DNA of 64,000 nt, taken from contig JAEZSP010000070.1 in assembly GCA_023421735.1 (NCBI GenBank), positions 186,001 through 250,000 on the forward strand. The letters run 5' to 3'. The notes under the pieces are model-generated. The model was not told the origin of the DNA and did no database searches. It was given only the letters and a program-made list of their open reading frames with translations. Source of the DNA: Bacillota bacterium. Its GTDB lineage: Bacteria > Bacillota_A > Clostridia > Christensenellales > Aristaeellaceae. The stretch's first letter is position 1, and every line of letters begins with the position of its first letter. Shown piece after piece: positions 24,576 to 33,487 of this stretch. The position numbers were made by a program, and so were the translations under genes.

Positions 24576-25477
24576 GCATCATCCCCCACAATCCGCACTT
24601 CCGGTTCGAGCATGACGCCGCTGGTTTCATAAACGCGCGCGCGCACCAACTCGATCAGCCCAAGTATGTCCTTTGCCGTCGCGCCGCCCGCATTGATGAG
24701 AAAACCGGCGTGTTTCTCGCTCACCATCGCGCCCCCGACGCGCGTCCCTTTGAGGTTTGCCTGTTCGATCAGCGCGCCCGCATAGTGCCCCTCCGGCCGC
24801 TTGAACGTCGACCCCGCACTTGGATATTCGAGGGGCTGCTTTTGCCTGCGCCGTCCGTTTAAATCGTTCATCGTCGCGCGAATTTCGGCGGCATTCCCCG
24901 GCTGTAACGCAAGTGTCACAGCCAGGATGATGCCCCCTTCGCGCAGCGCGCGCGTTGAACGGTACCCCATATCCATTTTTTCCGAATCATATGTGACGAT
25001 TTTTCCGTCTTTCAAAATCTGCGCAGAGACAAAAACGTCGGATATCTGACCACCGTACGCCCCCGCGTTCATCGCAGCGCCGCCGCCGATAGTTCCGGGA
25101 ATGCCGGATGCGAATTCAAAGCCCGTGAGCGCGCGTTCGAGTGCAAACGCCGCGATCCGTGCGAGCGTTGCTCCTGCCTGCGCGGTCACGCGCGTTTCCT
25201 CTGCGCAGATTGCCGAAAAATGCTCGCCCAAAAGAACGACTAAGCCGCGCATCCCTCCGTCACGCACGATGAGGTTTGATCCGTTCCCCATCACAAACGC
25301 CGGAACACAGCCCCGCGCCGCCTCTGCGAGCGCAAACGCAACCTCTTCCTCGGTTTGCGGCATAAAAAACAAGTCGGCCGGGCCACCCACGCGGAACGTG
25401 GTATGGCTCGCCATCGGCTCGTTTCTCAAAACGCGCCCCGCGCATCGCGTTTCCAACAGCCGCGCAAGCTCTTCCAT
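24572..25477 (-). CDS. murB: UDP-N-acetylenolpyruvoylglucosamine reductase MurB
   Basis: 301 aa. FAD-binding motifs NEPMASHTTFRVGGPADLF, GNGSNLIVRDGGMRG and SGIPGTIGGGAAMNAGAYGG; catalytic Ser in EYPSAGSTFKRPEG and Glu near MLEPEVRIVG. It reduces UDP-GlcNAc-enolpyruvate to UDP-MurNAc with NADPH. Length and the lack of an extra tyrosine loop fit type II MurB of Firmicutes. It sits in a run with MBOAT (14 bp upstream) and whiA (4-bp overlap). Confidence 0.96.
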   Translation of the reverse strand: MEELARLLETRCAGRVLRNEPMASHTTFRVGGPADLFFMPQTEEEVAFALAEAARGCVPAFVMGNGSNLIVRDGGMRGLVVLLGEHFSAICAEETRVTAQAGATLARIAAFALERALTGFEFASGIPGTIGGGAAMNAGAYGGQISDVFVSAQILKDGKIVTYDSEKMDMGYRSTRALREGGIILAVTLALQPGNAAEIRATMNDLNGRRRQKQPLEYPSAGSTFKRPEGHYAGALIEQANLKGTRVGGAMVSEKHAGFLINAGGATAKDILGLIELVRARVYETSGVMLEPEVRIVGDDA

Positions 25478-25491
25478 GAATGACCTCCGAA

Positions 25492-26901
25492 TCAGAAGTT
25501 GAAATAGATAAACGGATTATAGTTGTTCATCGCAACGAAAGTCACCGCAACGAGCGTCAAACCAACCAGAAGGACGCCGCCCACGACGCGAATCAGGCCG
25601 TCCGGCACGCGCAGGTAATTGCGGAAAATATCGTAGAGCGGCAGGCTGCCAATGAACGCCGCGATCATGAAGATGCCATATTCCTTGAAAACAACCGTCG
25701 TCGCATCATTCCAGAAACCGGCGCCTGACAGTCCAAGCATCGCCCGGTAGATGATCCCGGCATCCTGCGTGCTGGTGGCGCGTACGAGCACGGTCAAAAC
25801 AGAAACCGCCGGGAACGCATAGAGCCAGCCAATTTTATGCCTCGAAAGCCACTTCGCCGCGCCGGTCAGGCGCTCGATCGCTAGGATTATGAATAACCCG
25901 AATCCCCAAAGCAAAAACTTCCAGTCCGCGCCATGCCACAGACCCGTCAATGACCACACGACGCACATGTTAAACAGGAGCCGCGCCTTCGACTTCACGC
26001 GGCTGCCGCCGAGGGGAAAGTAGAGGTAATCACGGAACCAGGTCGAAAGCGAGATGTGCCACCTGCGCCAGAACTCCGTGACCGAGCGGCTCAGAACCGG
26101 GTGGTCAAAGTTTTCGAGAAAGTGAAATCCGAACATCCGACCGAGGCCGATCGCCATGTCGGAATAGCCGGAAAAATCAAAATACACCTGCGTGAGAAAC
26201 CCGATGGCGGCGAGCCATCCCATGACGACCGAGAGCTCGCTCGGCTTCATGGAAAACGCAAAATCCACCGCAATGGCGAGATTGTTCGCAATCAGCACCT
26301 TTTTACCCAGCCCAATCAAAAACCTGCGTGCGCCGACGATAAAATCGTCGAATGTCTCCTTGCGCCCTTCAATTTCATCCGCAATGGTCTGATAACGCAC
26401 GATGGGGCCGGCGATCAGCTGCGGAAAAAACGTGATATAGAGCGCCACGTTGAGAAGGCTCTTTTGCACCTTTCCGTTTCCGCGCTTCACGTCGATGACA
26501 TAGCTCATCGCCTGAAACGTAAAAAAGGAAATGCCGATGGGAAGCGCGATCTCCGGGACCGGCAGGTTCAGCCGAAACGCCCAGTTGATGGTGTTCATGG
26601 CGAGCATCGCGTACTTGAAGACGCCCAGAAGCCCGAGATTCAGGATCACCATGAACACAATCGCCAGATGCTGCAAACCCTTTTTATCCCGCGTGCCATC
26701 CACCCAAAGGCCGAAGACCCAGTTGCAGAGGATGGAAACGATCATGATGATCACGAACTTCGGCTCGCCCCACGCATAAAAAAGCAGACTCGAGAGCGTC
26801 AGAAACAGGTTTGCGGCAAATCGCCAACGCCTGATGATGTAATAGCCCAGAATAACGCATGGCAGTAATGCAAATAAGAATATGTTGCTGGAGAAGACCA
26901 T
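25492..26901 (-). CDS. MBOAT family O-acyltransferase (AlgI/PatA-like)
   Basis: 469 aa polytopic membrane protein. The MBOAT core is clear: SVTEFWRRWHISLSTWFRDY followed by LYFPLGGSR, and the putative catalytic His in LTGLWHGADWKFLLWGFGL. AlgI-type proteins pass acyl groups across the membrane to O-acetylate polysaccharides or peptidoglycan. The usual partner, an AlgJ/DHHW-type periplasmic transferase, is not next to it. It lies between an AI-2E family gene and murB, so cell-wall modification is a fair inference. Confidence 0.9.
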   Translation of the reverse strand: MVFSSNIFLFALLPCVILGYYIIRRWRFAANLFLTLSSLLFYAWGEPKFVIIMIVSILCNWVFGLWVDGTRDKKGLQHLAIVFMVILNLGLLGVFKYAMLAMNTINWAFRLNLPVPEIALPIGISFFTFQAMSYVIDVKRGNGKVQKSLLNVALYITFFPQLIAGPIVRYQTIADEIEGRKETFDDFIVGARRFLIGLGKKVLIANNLAIAVDFAFSMKPSELSVVMGWLAAIGFLTQVYFDFSGYSDMAIGLGRMFGFHFLENFDHPVLSRSVTEFWRRWHISLSTWFRDYLYFPLGGSRVKSKARLLFNMCVVWSLTGLWHGADWKFLLWGFGLFIILAIERLTGAAKWLSRHKIGWLYAFPAVSVLTVLVRATSTQDAGIIYRAMLGLSGAGFWNDATTVVFKEYGIFMIAAFIGSLPLYDIFRNYLRVPDGLIRVVGGVLLVGLTLVAVTFVAMNNYNPFIYFNF

Positions 26902-26904
26902 ATG

Positions 26905-28053
26905 TCAGCCTTTCCTCCTATGTTTCTTTCTCGGGATGGAGGGCTCGGGCAGTTCAACTTTATCCGTCACGTCCGAGAGCACCACCTTAAAAAGCAGCAA
27001 CGTCAACGGTCCCGTAATCAACCCGATAAATCCCATCACCCGGAAGCCCGCATACATCGCAACCATGGTTGTGAGCTGCCGAAGCCGCATCTGGCTGCCA
27101 AGCAGTTTCGGTTCCATGATTCGCTTGATGATGAGCATGATGCAATACAGCGCCATAACGCCCAACGCGAGCATATAGTCGCCGACGACGAGGTAATACC
27201 CGGTCATCGGCAGCATGATGAGCCCTGCTCCAATGACGGGCAGTGCATCGAGCACCGAGATCAAAATCGCAAACATGACCGCGTATTCGATGTGCAGAAT
27301 AAAAAACCCAATCAGGAGTACGACCATTGCGATGAACATCTGGACGATCGCCGTTACGACCTGCGCACGCACGCCGAGCAGCATGACCTTCTTGATCCGC
27401 CCGTACCCGCTCATGACGCGTTCAGGCAGCCATTTTTTTGCAAAAATGTCGTTCTCGTCCGTATCGGCAACGATGTAATAGCTCTCCATAATCATGAAGA
27501 TTAAAAACAGGAGGACTTCCGGCAACACCGACACGGAACCCCACGTAAACGTAACGAGCTTTCCAGCGAGCGTCGATGCCATCTCGCCGAGTTTGGGCGG
27601 CACGGCGGTCAGCATGTCTTTGACCCACATCAGCGTCTGATCGCCGGCGCTGTTCGAAATCTTCGTGCTGAAATATTCGATCTGGTCGGAGATATACTGA
27701 ATCGCCGCATTTTGATACTGCGGCAGGGAGGCAAGCAGGTCACGTGCCTCGCCGATGAGCGCGGCCATCAAAAACACAAACCCGGTAATGATGACGCCAA
27801 ACACAAGAACGACCGAGAAAAGCGTCCCCACGCTCTTGGGAATTCTGATCTTTGCAAACAGCCAATTAATCGGCCGCGCCAGCGGCCGAATGATCCATGA
27901 AAACACCAACGCGCACACAAAGGGTGCAAAGAACGGGAACGCCCAGAAGGCGATAATGAGCGCGGCACAGGTTGCAAATACGATGAGCGCCCTTCTCGGA
28001 AGGTCGTTCCAATCGACGTTGAATTTCCTGGCCTTGTCAAGAAGTGAGTCCAT
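26905..28053 (-). CDS. AI-2E family transporter (YtvI-like)
   Basis: 382 aa with about eight hydrophobic segments, for example LIIAFWAFPFFAPFVCALVF. The conserved C-terminal pattern (LISVLDALPVIGAGLIMLP, then LGSQMRLRQLTTMVAMYAGF and GFIGLITGPLTLLLF) defines the family. The soluble part between the early and late segments is typical. Members have varied roles (AI-2 export, Na+/H+ exchange, sporulation protein YtvI). It ends three bases before the MBOAT start and leads the operon. Confidence 0.88.
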   Translation of the reverse strand: MDSLLDKARKFNVDWNDLPRRALIVFATCAALIIAFWAFPFFAPFVCALVFSWIIRPLARPINWLFAKIRIPKSVGTLFSVVLVFGVIITGFVFLMAALIGEARDLLASLPQYQNAAIQYISDQIEYFSTKISNSAGDQTLMWVKDMLTAVPPKLGEMASTLAGKLVTFTWGSVSVLPEVLLFLIFMIMESYYIVADTDENDIFAKKWLPERVMSGYGRIKKVMLLGVRAQVVTAIVQMFIAMVVLLIGFFILHIEYAVMFAILISVLDALPVIGAGLIMLPMTGYYLVVGDYMLALGVMALYCIMLIIKRIMEPKLLGSQMRLRQLTTMVAMYAGFRVMGFIGLITGPLTLLLFKVVLSDVTDKVELPEPSIPRKKHRRKG

Positions 28054-28122
28054 GTCATCCCCCCAAGTTGCAGTCTTCGCAACCCCGCGACTGCGTTCAT
28101 TCGACAGATTTTGACCACAACC

Positions 28123-28151
28123 ATTATACAGCGCAACGCCATTTTTGTCCA
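28123..28151 (-). promoter_or_regulatory. Promoter of the AI-2E/MBOAT/murB/whiA/crh operon
   Basis: TGGACA (28151-28146), 17-bp spacer, TATAAT (28128-28123) on the minus strand, about 70 bp before the first start codon. Confidence 0.75.
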
Positions 28152-28179
28152 GAACACGGCACCGCGCAAGGAGATCGCG

Positions 28180-29196
28180 TCAATGAAACGATTCAGCCGC
28201 CCGCAGAAGCGCCCTGTAATTTTCATACGGGATGTACTCCGGCACGCTGTTCCCCGTCCCGAGCAAGTAGCCGCCGCGCGCATGCGTCCGTTCCAACATT
28301 TCTGTCGCCCTTGTGATGATCTTTTCGGGTGTTTCGGTCACCATAAAGTTCATATCGATCCCGCCGAGCACCGCAATGCGCCCATTCAGCCGTTCATAGG
28401 CTTCCTCGACAGGGCAAATGTTGTCCTCGTAGGAGTGACGTCCATCGAATTTCATGTCGTCAATCACATCATCGATCACTTCGTCGAAATACCCGCAGGA
28501 GTGAAGAATGCACGGCTTTCCCGCATTGTGGGCAGCCTCGACAATTTTACGATGCCAGCCAAATATGTATTTGCGCATGTCTTTTGGCGCAAGGAACGTC
28601 TGGGTGTTAAAGCCCCAGTCGTCATTGGAACACAGGAACCCCACGGTGTCGATTTCCGCCACCAAAGAGTAGTATTTCACAAGCGCCGCGCCGACCCGCG
28701 ATGTAATCTCCAGGACAAGCGCCGGCTCCTCGTAGAGCATGACGCATAAATTGTCGTACCCGGTCAGCGAGATCGTATTTTCGAGCACGCCGCCCGGTCC
28801 CATTACCATCAGCTTCATGCCTTCGGGTAAAAACGCACGCGCACGTTCGATCTTTTCACAGTCGAAATCCGCCGGATCGTCCCACCGATAGCGTTCAAAG
28901 GATGCCCAATCCGTAATCATCGGGACATCGTTTAATGAAATCGTCTTTTTGCGGTCGTGGTTTTTGAGATCGAAGTGGAATCGGGATGCGTGCGTCGTGG
29001 CATAGTCGTAACCCGCATTTGCCATCGCCTGTACAACAAGGCGCAAGTGAGCCGTCTCATCCTCCGGGACCTTATCCCAACCCGCGAGGCGCAAATAGAA
29101 GTCGTCATTCAGGAACAACTCAAAGAGGCTCGCGCGCTTGGGCACGCCGCCTTTGAGCGCGACGAGCGTATTGCCCTCAAAATCCGGTTTCCACAT
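28180..29196 (-). CDS. Uroporphyrinogen decarboxylase family protein (methyltransferase-like)
   Basis: 338 aa from the ATG at 29196 with GGGAGGG upstream. The URO-D fold is indicated by the strand-end motif CILHSCGYFDEVIDDVIDD, whose HSC matches the His-x-Cys zinc ligands of corrinoid methyltransferases MtaA/MtbA, and by LLGTGNSVPEYIPYENYRAL at the end. No hem genes or corrinoid protein lie nearby. It is more likely a methyl- or demethylase-type enzyme than HemE. It has its own extended -10 promoter. Confidence 0.8.
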   Translation of the reverse strand: MWKPDFEGNTLVALKGGVPKRASLFELFLNDDFYLRLAGWDKVPEDETAHLRLVVQAMANAGYDYATTHASRFHFDLKNHDRKKTISLNDVPMITDWASFERYRWDDPADFDCEKIERARAFLPEGMKLMVMGPGGVLENTISLTGYDNLCVMLYEEPALVLEITSRVGAALVKYYSLVAEIDTVGFLCSNDDWGFNTQTFLAPKDMRKYIFGWHRKIVEAAHNAGKPCILHSCGYFDEVIDDVIDDMKFDGRHSYEDNICPVEEAYERLNGRIAVLGGIDMNFMVTETPEKIITRATEMLERTHARGGYLLGTGNSVPEYIPYENYRALLRAAESFH

Positions 29197-29218
29197 TGAA
29201 ATCCCTCCCCTTGAAGAG

Positions 29219-29227
29219 ATTATAGCA
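29219..29227 (-). promoter_or_regulatory. Extended -10 promoter of the URO-D family gene
   Basis: TGCTATAAT on the minus strand (29227-29219), immediately after the terminator of the upstream M16 gene. Confidence 0.55.
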
Positions 29228-29243
29228 CATGCGCGCAACATGG

Positions 29244-29267
29244 AAAAGGCATCTCGCGCGAGATGCC
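29244..29267 (-). terminator. Terminator of the rpsO-pnp-M16 block
   Basis: Perfect palindromic stem GGCATCTCGC-GCGAGATGCC (29248-29267) followed on the minus strand by TTTT (29247-29244). Confidence 0.8.
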
Positions 29268-29282
29268 CCTTCTTTCGCCTGA

Positions 29283-30527
29283 TTACAGGAGATCCATCTT
29301 CCCGGCCCCGCGGGAAACGAGCGCGAGCGACGGTTTTTGCGTGAGCACCTTGCGCATCAATTCGTTCGTTGCGCCAAACTCCATGCTGTTCACCCGGGCG
29401 AGCGCCTCTTCTTCCGTTCTGGTTTTATTGAGGAGCAGAAGCCGCCGGCCCACAGAATGCATCCGCGCGGACGTGGATTCCTGACCGAGAATGAAGCCCG
29501 CGCGCAGCTGTTCGCGCGCTTTGCTGAATTCATCCTGGGTCAAACCGCCCTCGACCATCTTCTTCGTTTCGTCAAGGATCATGTCGAAGACCGCCTTCGC
29601 GTTTTCCGGATTCATCGCCGCGTACACGGAAAGCATGCCGCAATCGGTATAGGAATTCGGATAGCTGTAAACGGAGTAGGCCATGCCGCTTTCTTCGCGG
29701 ATGCGCTGAAAGAGCCGCGACGACATTGCGCCGCCGAATACGCTGGAGAACAGCGAGAACTCATAGCCGCGCTCGTCGCCCGTGGGAAGGCCCGGGAAGC
29801 CCAGACACATGTTCGCCTGCTCGATGTCCTTCTCCTTTCGCAGAAACGTCGGCGCAACCGAATGCGTCGAAAAGTCGGGCCGCACAAACGTGCCGCGTTC
29901 CCAATCGGCGAGATATTCGCTCGCAATTTTGACCACCGCATCCCAATCATAACTGCCCGCGATGGCGAGAACTGCATTCTCCGGGCGGTACATGACCGCG
30001 CGATACGCCAAAAGTTCCTCGCGCGTAAAAGCCTTGAGGCTCGCGTGCGTGCCGAGAATCGGGCGCGCGACAGGCTGATCGCCGAACTGCGCGAGCATCA
30101 GCAGGTCGTGCACCAAATCCTCCGGCGTGTCCTCCGACATGTCGATCTCCTCGAGCACCACGCCCTTTTCCTTTTCCAGGTTTTCGGGATCGAACATGGG
30201 GCGCACGACGAGATCGGACAATATGTCGATGGCAAGGCGCACATGCTCATCTACGACCTTCGCGTAAAAGCAGGTGCACTCCTTTGAGGTAAAGGCGTTG
30301 ATCTGTCCGCCTACCTCGTCCATCTCCTCCGCAATGTCACGCGCGCTTCTCGTTGACGTACCCTTGAATACCATGTGTTCAATGAAGTGGCTCATTCCCG
30401 CCTGCGCGTGCGTTTCGTACTGGGAACCTGCGCCGACCCACAGGCCGACCGAAACCGAGCGGAAACTCGGCATATGCTCTCCAATGATTCTCAGCCCGTT
30501 TGGCAATGTTACCTGATCAAAAACCAT
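29283..30527 (-). CDS. M16 family metallopeptidase (YmxG/MlpA-like)
   Basis: 414 aa from the ATG at 30527 with GGAGG upstream. The inverted zinc motif HxxEH is present in MSHFIEHMVFKGTSTRSARD, with the distal Glu in the downstream helix. The C-terminal half (GGAMSSRLFQRIREESGMAY) forms the second M16 domain. Processing-peptidase-like M16 enzymes follow pnp in many Firmicutes, as here. No signal peptide, so probably cytosolic. Confidence 0.93.
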   Translation of the reverse strand: MVFDQVTLPNGLRIIGEHMPSFRSVSVGLWVGAGSQYETHAQAGMSHFIEHMVFKGTSTRSARDIAEEMDEVGGQINAFTSKECTCFYAKVVDEHVRLAIDILSDLVVRPMFDPENLEKEKGVVLEEIDMSEDTPEDLVHDLLMLAQFGDQPVARPILGTHASLKAFTREELLAYRAVMYRPENAVLAIAGSYDWDAVVKIASEYLADWERGTFVRPDFSTHSVAPTFLRKEKDIEQANMCLGFPGLPTGDERGYEFSLFSSVFGGAMSSRLFQRIREESGMAYSVYSYPNSYTDCGMLSVYAAMNPENAKAVFDMILDETKKMVEGGLTQDEFSKAREQLRAGFILGQESTSARMHSVGRRLLLLNKTRTEEEALARVNSMEFGATNELMRKVLTQKPSLALVSRGAGKMDLL

Positions 30528-30615
30528 GCGTCGTCCTCCGAAATCATTCATTTTTTGGAGGTTTGGGCATGAAACCCCGCTTTGAGTTAGCATACCCACC
30601 GAATCATAGAATGAT

Positions 30616-30642
30616 GCCGCCGCGAACATCGCTCACGGCGGC
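30616..30642 (-). terminator. Hairpin after pnp (weak terminator or processing site)
   Basis: Stem GCCGCCG/CGGCGGC with a long loop lies about 22 bases after the pnp stop. No T-run follows, so read-through into the M16 gene is likely. Confidence 0.35.
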
Positions 30643-30663
30643 ACAGTTTCCTACGCGACGGGG

Positions 30664-32829
30664 TTAGCGCCTCGGGCCGCGATCACCGCCGCGTCCGCCG
30701 AAATCGCGGCGCTGCGGGGGACGGCGCACGGGCATTGCCTCGTTGTCGTACTTGATGTCATTGCGCACGAGATTGATGCGACCTTGCGCGTCGATCTCCG
30801 CCACTTTGCACTCGAGCGTATCGCCGATTTTCACGACGTCCTCGACCTTTTCCACGCGCTCATTCTTGAGCTTGGAGATGTGCAGCATGCCGTCCTTGCC
30901 CGGCGCATACTCGACGAACGCGCCAAAGGGCATGATGCGCGCAACCGTGCCGATAAACACATCGCCCACCTGCATCACCTTCGCAATGCCTTCGATGATG
31001 CCCTTGGCCTTCTGAGCCGCCGCTTCGTCGTTGGTCGCAATATAGACGCTGCCGTCGTCCTCGATGTCGATCTTGACGCCGGTATCCTCGATGATCTTGT
31101 TGATCATCTTACCGCGCGGGCCGACGACCTCGCCGATCTTCTCGGGATTGATTTTGAACTGGATGATCTTGGGCGCATACGCGGAGAGATGCGCGCGCGG
31201 CTCGGGCAGCGTCTCAAGCATCTTGCCGAGGATATGCATGCGGCCGTCGAACGCCTGCGCCAGCGCCTGGCGGAGGATCGGCTCGTCGATGCCCTTGATT
31301 TTGATGTCCATCTGGATGGCCGTAATGCCCTGCGAGGTGCCCGCGACCTTGAAGTCCATGTCGCCCAGGAAATCCTCGAGGCCCTGAATGTCCGTCAGGA
31401 CAGCGACCTTGCCGGTCTTGTCCACGTCCTTGATAAGACCCATCGCAACGCCCGCAACCGGCCGCTTGATCGGCACGCCCGCATCCATGAGCGCGAGGGT
31501 GGAGCCACAGACGGACGCCTGCGAGGTGGAGCCGTTGGAGCTCATGACCTCGGAGACAAGGCGCAGCGCATAGGGGAATTCCTCCACCGAGGGGATCATC
31601 GGCTCGAGCGCGCGCTCCGCGAGCGCGCCATGGCCGATTTCGCGGCGGCCGGGGCTGCGGGTGGGCTTCGCTTCGCCGGTGGAATAGCCTGGGAAGTTGT
31701 AGTGATGCATATAGCGCTTGGTTTCCTCGATGCCAATGGTGTCGAGGATCTGACGCTCGGAGACGGGCGCGATGGTCGCTGCCGTCAGAACCTGCGTCTG
31801 TCCGCGCGTAAAGACACCCGAACCGTGTACGCGAGGCAATACGCCCGCTTCGCACCAGATGGGGCGAACTTCCGTGAGCTTTCTGCCGTCGGGGCGCACG
31901 CCGTCGTCGATGATGTGGCGGCGCATGATTTCCTTCTGGATGGCATAAAGCGCATCGCCGACCTCGCCCTCACGACCCGCGAATTCCTCCGCAAAGTGCT
32001 CTGCGACGTCCTTTTTCACCTGCGCCTCGCGCTCCTGGCGCTCGGAACGCTCGTAAGTCTCGAACATCCACGCAACCTTGTCATAGGCGTACGCGCGCAC
32101 GGCTTCTTTCACATCCGCAGCGGGGAGAACCAGCGGGAACTCTTTCTTCTCGACGCCAATCTCAGCGACGATGCCGTCGATGAAGGCGACGATCTTCTTG
32201 ATCTGCTCGTGTGCAAAGAGGATTCCGTTGAGCATGATCTCTTCAGAGACCTCATTTGCGCCTGCCTCGACCATGAGAACCGCTTCGCCGGTGCCGGCGA
32301 CGGTGAGGCTGAGGGAGGATTTTTCGCGCTGCGCAACTGTCGGATTCACGACGTAATTTCCGTCGATATAGCCGACGTTCACCGCGCCGATGGGGCCTGC
32401 CCATGGGATCAGCGAAATGGCAATTGCAGCGGATGCGCCGATCATGGATGGGATGTCGGGGGCATTATCCTGCTCGACCGACATGACGGTTGCGACCACA
32501 GACACGTCGTGACGCATTCCCTTTGGGAACAGCGGACGCAGCGGACGGTCGATGAGGCGGCTCGTCAGAATGGCATGCTCCCCCGGACGGCCTTCGCGGC
32601 GGTTCCAGGAACCGGGAATGTGGCCGACGGAGTAGAGCTTCTCTTCAAAGTCGACGCTCAGCGGGAAAAAGTCGATGCCGGGACGCGGGGTATCCGCGAC
32701 CGTGGCTGTCACGAGCACGCGCGTATCGCCGTAGCATACGAACGTCGCGCCCGTCGCCTGTTCGGCGTACTTGCCGAACTCGAGGGTGAGCGTGCGGCCG
32801 CCCAATTCCATTGAATAAGACTTGAACAT
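30664..32829 (-). CDS. pnp: Polyribonucleotide nucleotidyltransferase (PNPase)
   Basis: 721 aa. Two RNase PH domains (first about 1-230, second about 310-540, with DMDFKVAGTSQGITAIQMDI at the catalytic site), a KH domain (VVGPRGKMINKIIEDTGVKI) and an S1 domain (VFIGTVARIMPFGAFVEYAP). The C-terminal tail is Arg/Gly-rich (RRPPQRRDFGGRGGDRG). It degrades RNA 3'-5' by phosphorolysis. It follows rpsO as in many bacteria, with a strong hairpin between them. Confidence 0.97.
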   Translation of the reverse strand: MFKSYSMELGGRTLTLEFGKYAEQATGATFVCYGDTRVLVTATVADTPRPGIDFFPLSVDFEEKLYSVGHIPGSWNRREGRPGEHAILTSRLIDRPLRPLFPKGMRHDVSVVATVMSVEQDNAPDIPSMIGASAAIAISLIPWAGPIGAVNVGYIDGNYVVNPTVAQREKSSLSLTVAGTGEAVLMVEAGANEVSEEIMLNGILFAHEQIKKIVAFIDGIVAEIGVEKKEFPLVLPAADVKEAVRAYAYDKVAWMFETYERSERQEREAQVKKDVAEHFAEEFAGREGEVGDALYAIQKEIMRRHIIDDGVRPDGRKLTEVRPIWCEAGVLPRVHGSGVFTRGQTQVLTAATIAPVSERQILDTIGIEETKRYMHHYNFPGYSTGEAKPTRSPGRREIGHGALAERALEPMIPSVEEFPYALRLVSEVMSSNGSTSQASVCGSTLALMDAGVPIKRPVAGVAMGLIKDVDKTGKVAVLTDIQGLEDFLGDMDFKVAGTSQGITAIQMDIKIKGIDEPILRQALAQAFDGRMHILGKMLETLPEPRAHLSAYAPKIIQFKINPEKIGEVVGPRGKMINKIIEDTGVKIDIEDDGSVYIATNDEAAAQKAKGIIEGIAKVMQVGDVFIGTVARIMPFGAFVEYAPGKDGMLHISKLKNERVEKVEDVVKIGDTLECKVAEIDAQGRINLVRNDIKYDNEAMPVRRPPQRRDFGGRGGDRGPRR

Positions 32830-32943
32830 AGTTGTCCTCCTTGTGGATCCGTTTTCTTATTCGAAAGCGCCGCGCCCCTGTGTGCAGACGCACGATCGCG
32901 AACAGTCTTGTCCGCATTCCAGCGTCCGCACGCATGCGCGAAA

Positions 32944-32978
32944 CGCCGCCGACTCGGGCTGCACCCGAGTAGGCGGCG
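32944..32978 (-). terminator. Strong rpsO-pnp intergenic hairpin
   Basis: Long stem CGCCGCC..ACTCGGG paired with CCCGAGT..GGCGGCG around a short loop, followed on the minus strand only by TTTC. It could be a partial terminator or, as in E. coli, an RNase III processing site that controls pnp. Confidence 0.6.
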
Positions 32979-33018
32979 CGCTTTGAATCACATCATGTTG
33001 CCCTTCCCCGCCTTAATC

Positions 33019-33279
33019 TTACCGGCGCAGGCTGAGCTTCGCGAGGATCGAGCGGTAGCTCTCGATATCGGTGCTCTTCAAATAATCGAGCAGACCACGA
33101 CGCTGACCGACCATAAGCAGAAGGCCGCGGCGGCTGTGGTGGTCGTTCTTGTTGATGAGCAGATGGTCGTTGAGGTGGTTGATGCGCGCAGTCAAAAGCG
33201 CAATCTGCACCTCGGGAGAGCCGGTGTCGCCCTCGTGGCGGGCGTATTCCTTGATGATTTCCTGCTTGTCGATGATCAT
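33019..33279 (-). CDS. rpsO: 30S ribosomal protein S15
   Basis: 86 aa with AGGAGG upstream. [20 protein letters not shown], then [20 protein letters not shown] and [20 protein letters not shown] are diagnostic. It binds 16S rRNA early in 30S assembly. It has its own promoter and a long leader. Confidence 0.98.
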   Translation of the reverse strand: MIIDKQEIIKEYARHEGDTGSPEVQIALLTARINHLNDHLLINKNDHHSRRGLLLMVGQRRGLLDYLKSTDIESYRSILAKLSLRR

Positions 33280-33458
33280 GGGTATTTCCTCCTATTTTGT
33301 ATTCCCGCGTGCCAAGTGCGCCGTCGGAGTCGTCGGACGACTGAGCATGCGGATTCCAGGTGCGCCGATTCAAATCGATTCGCTCGGCGGGGTCGTATAC
33401 GGCCCGGTTTGCCATTGGCAAACCAACCTGTTGGCCTTTCTATTCTGCCACAAACTGT
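33280..33458 (-). promoter_or_regulatory. rpsO 5' leader with several hairpins
   Basis: About 180 nt between the promoter and rpsO. Hairpins include GGTTTGCC-ATT-GGCAAACC (33406-33424) and smaller GC-rich ones near 33330-33350. S15 autoregulates through structured leaders in diverse bacteria; the leader here has the right length and position but no specific known fold was matched. Confidence 0.45.
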
Positions 33459-33487
33459 ATTCTACCATACGCCGCACCGTTTGTAAA
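33459..33487 (-). promoter_or_regulatory. Promoter of rpsO-pnp
   Basis: TTTACA (33487-33482), 17-bp spacer, TAGAAT (33464-33459) on the minus strand, overlapping the 3' end of the GNAT pseudogene. Confidence 0.65.

Noticed and set aside
30784..32814. Long plus-strand open frame opposite pnp
   Set aside because: Antisense to a complete, unmistakable pnp gene; its translation is low-complexity Arg/Asp/His-rich, typical of a GC-rich shadow frame.
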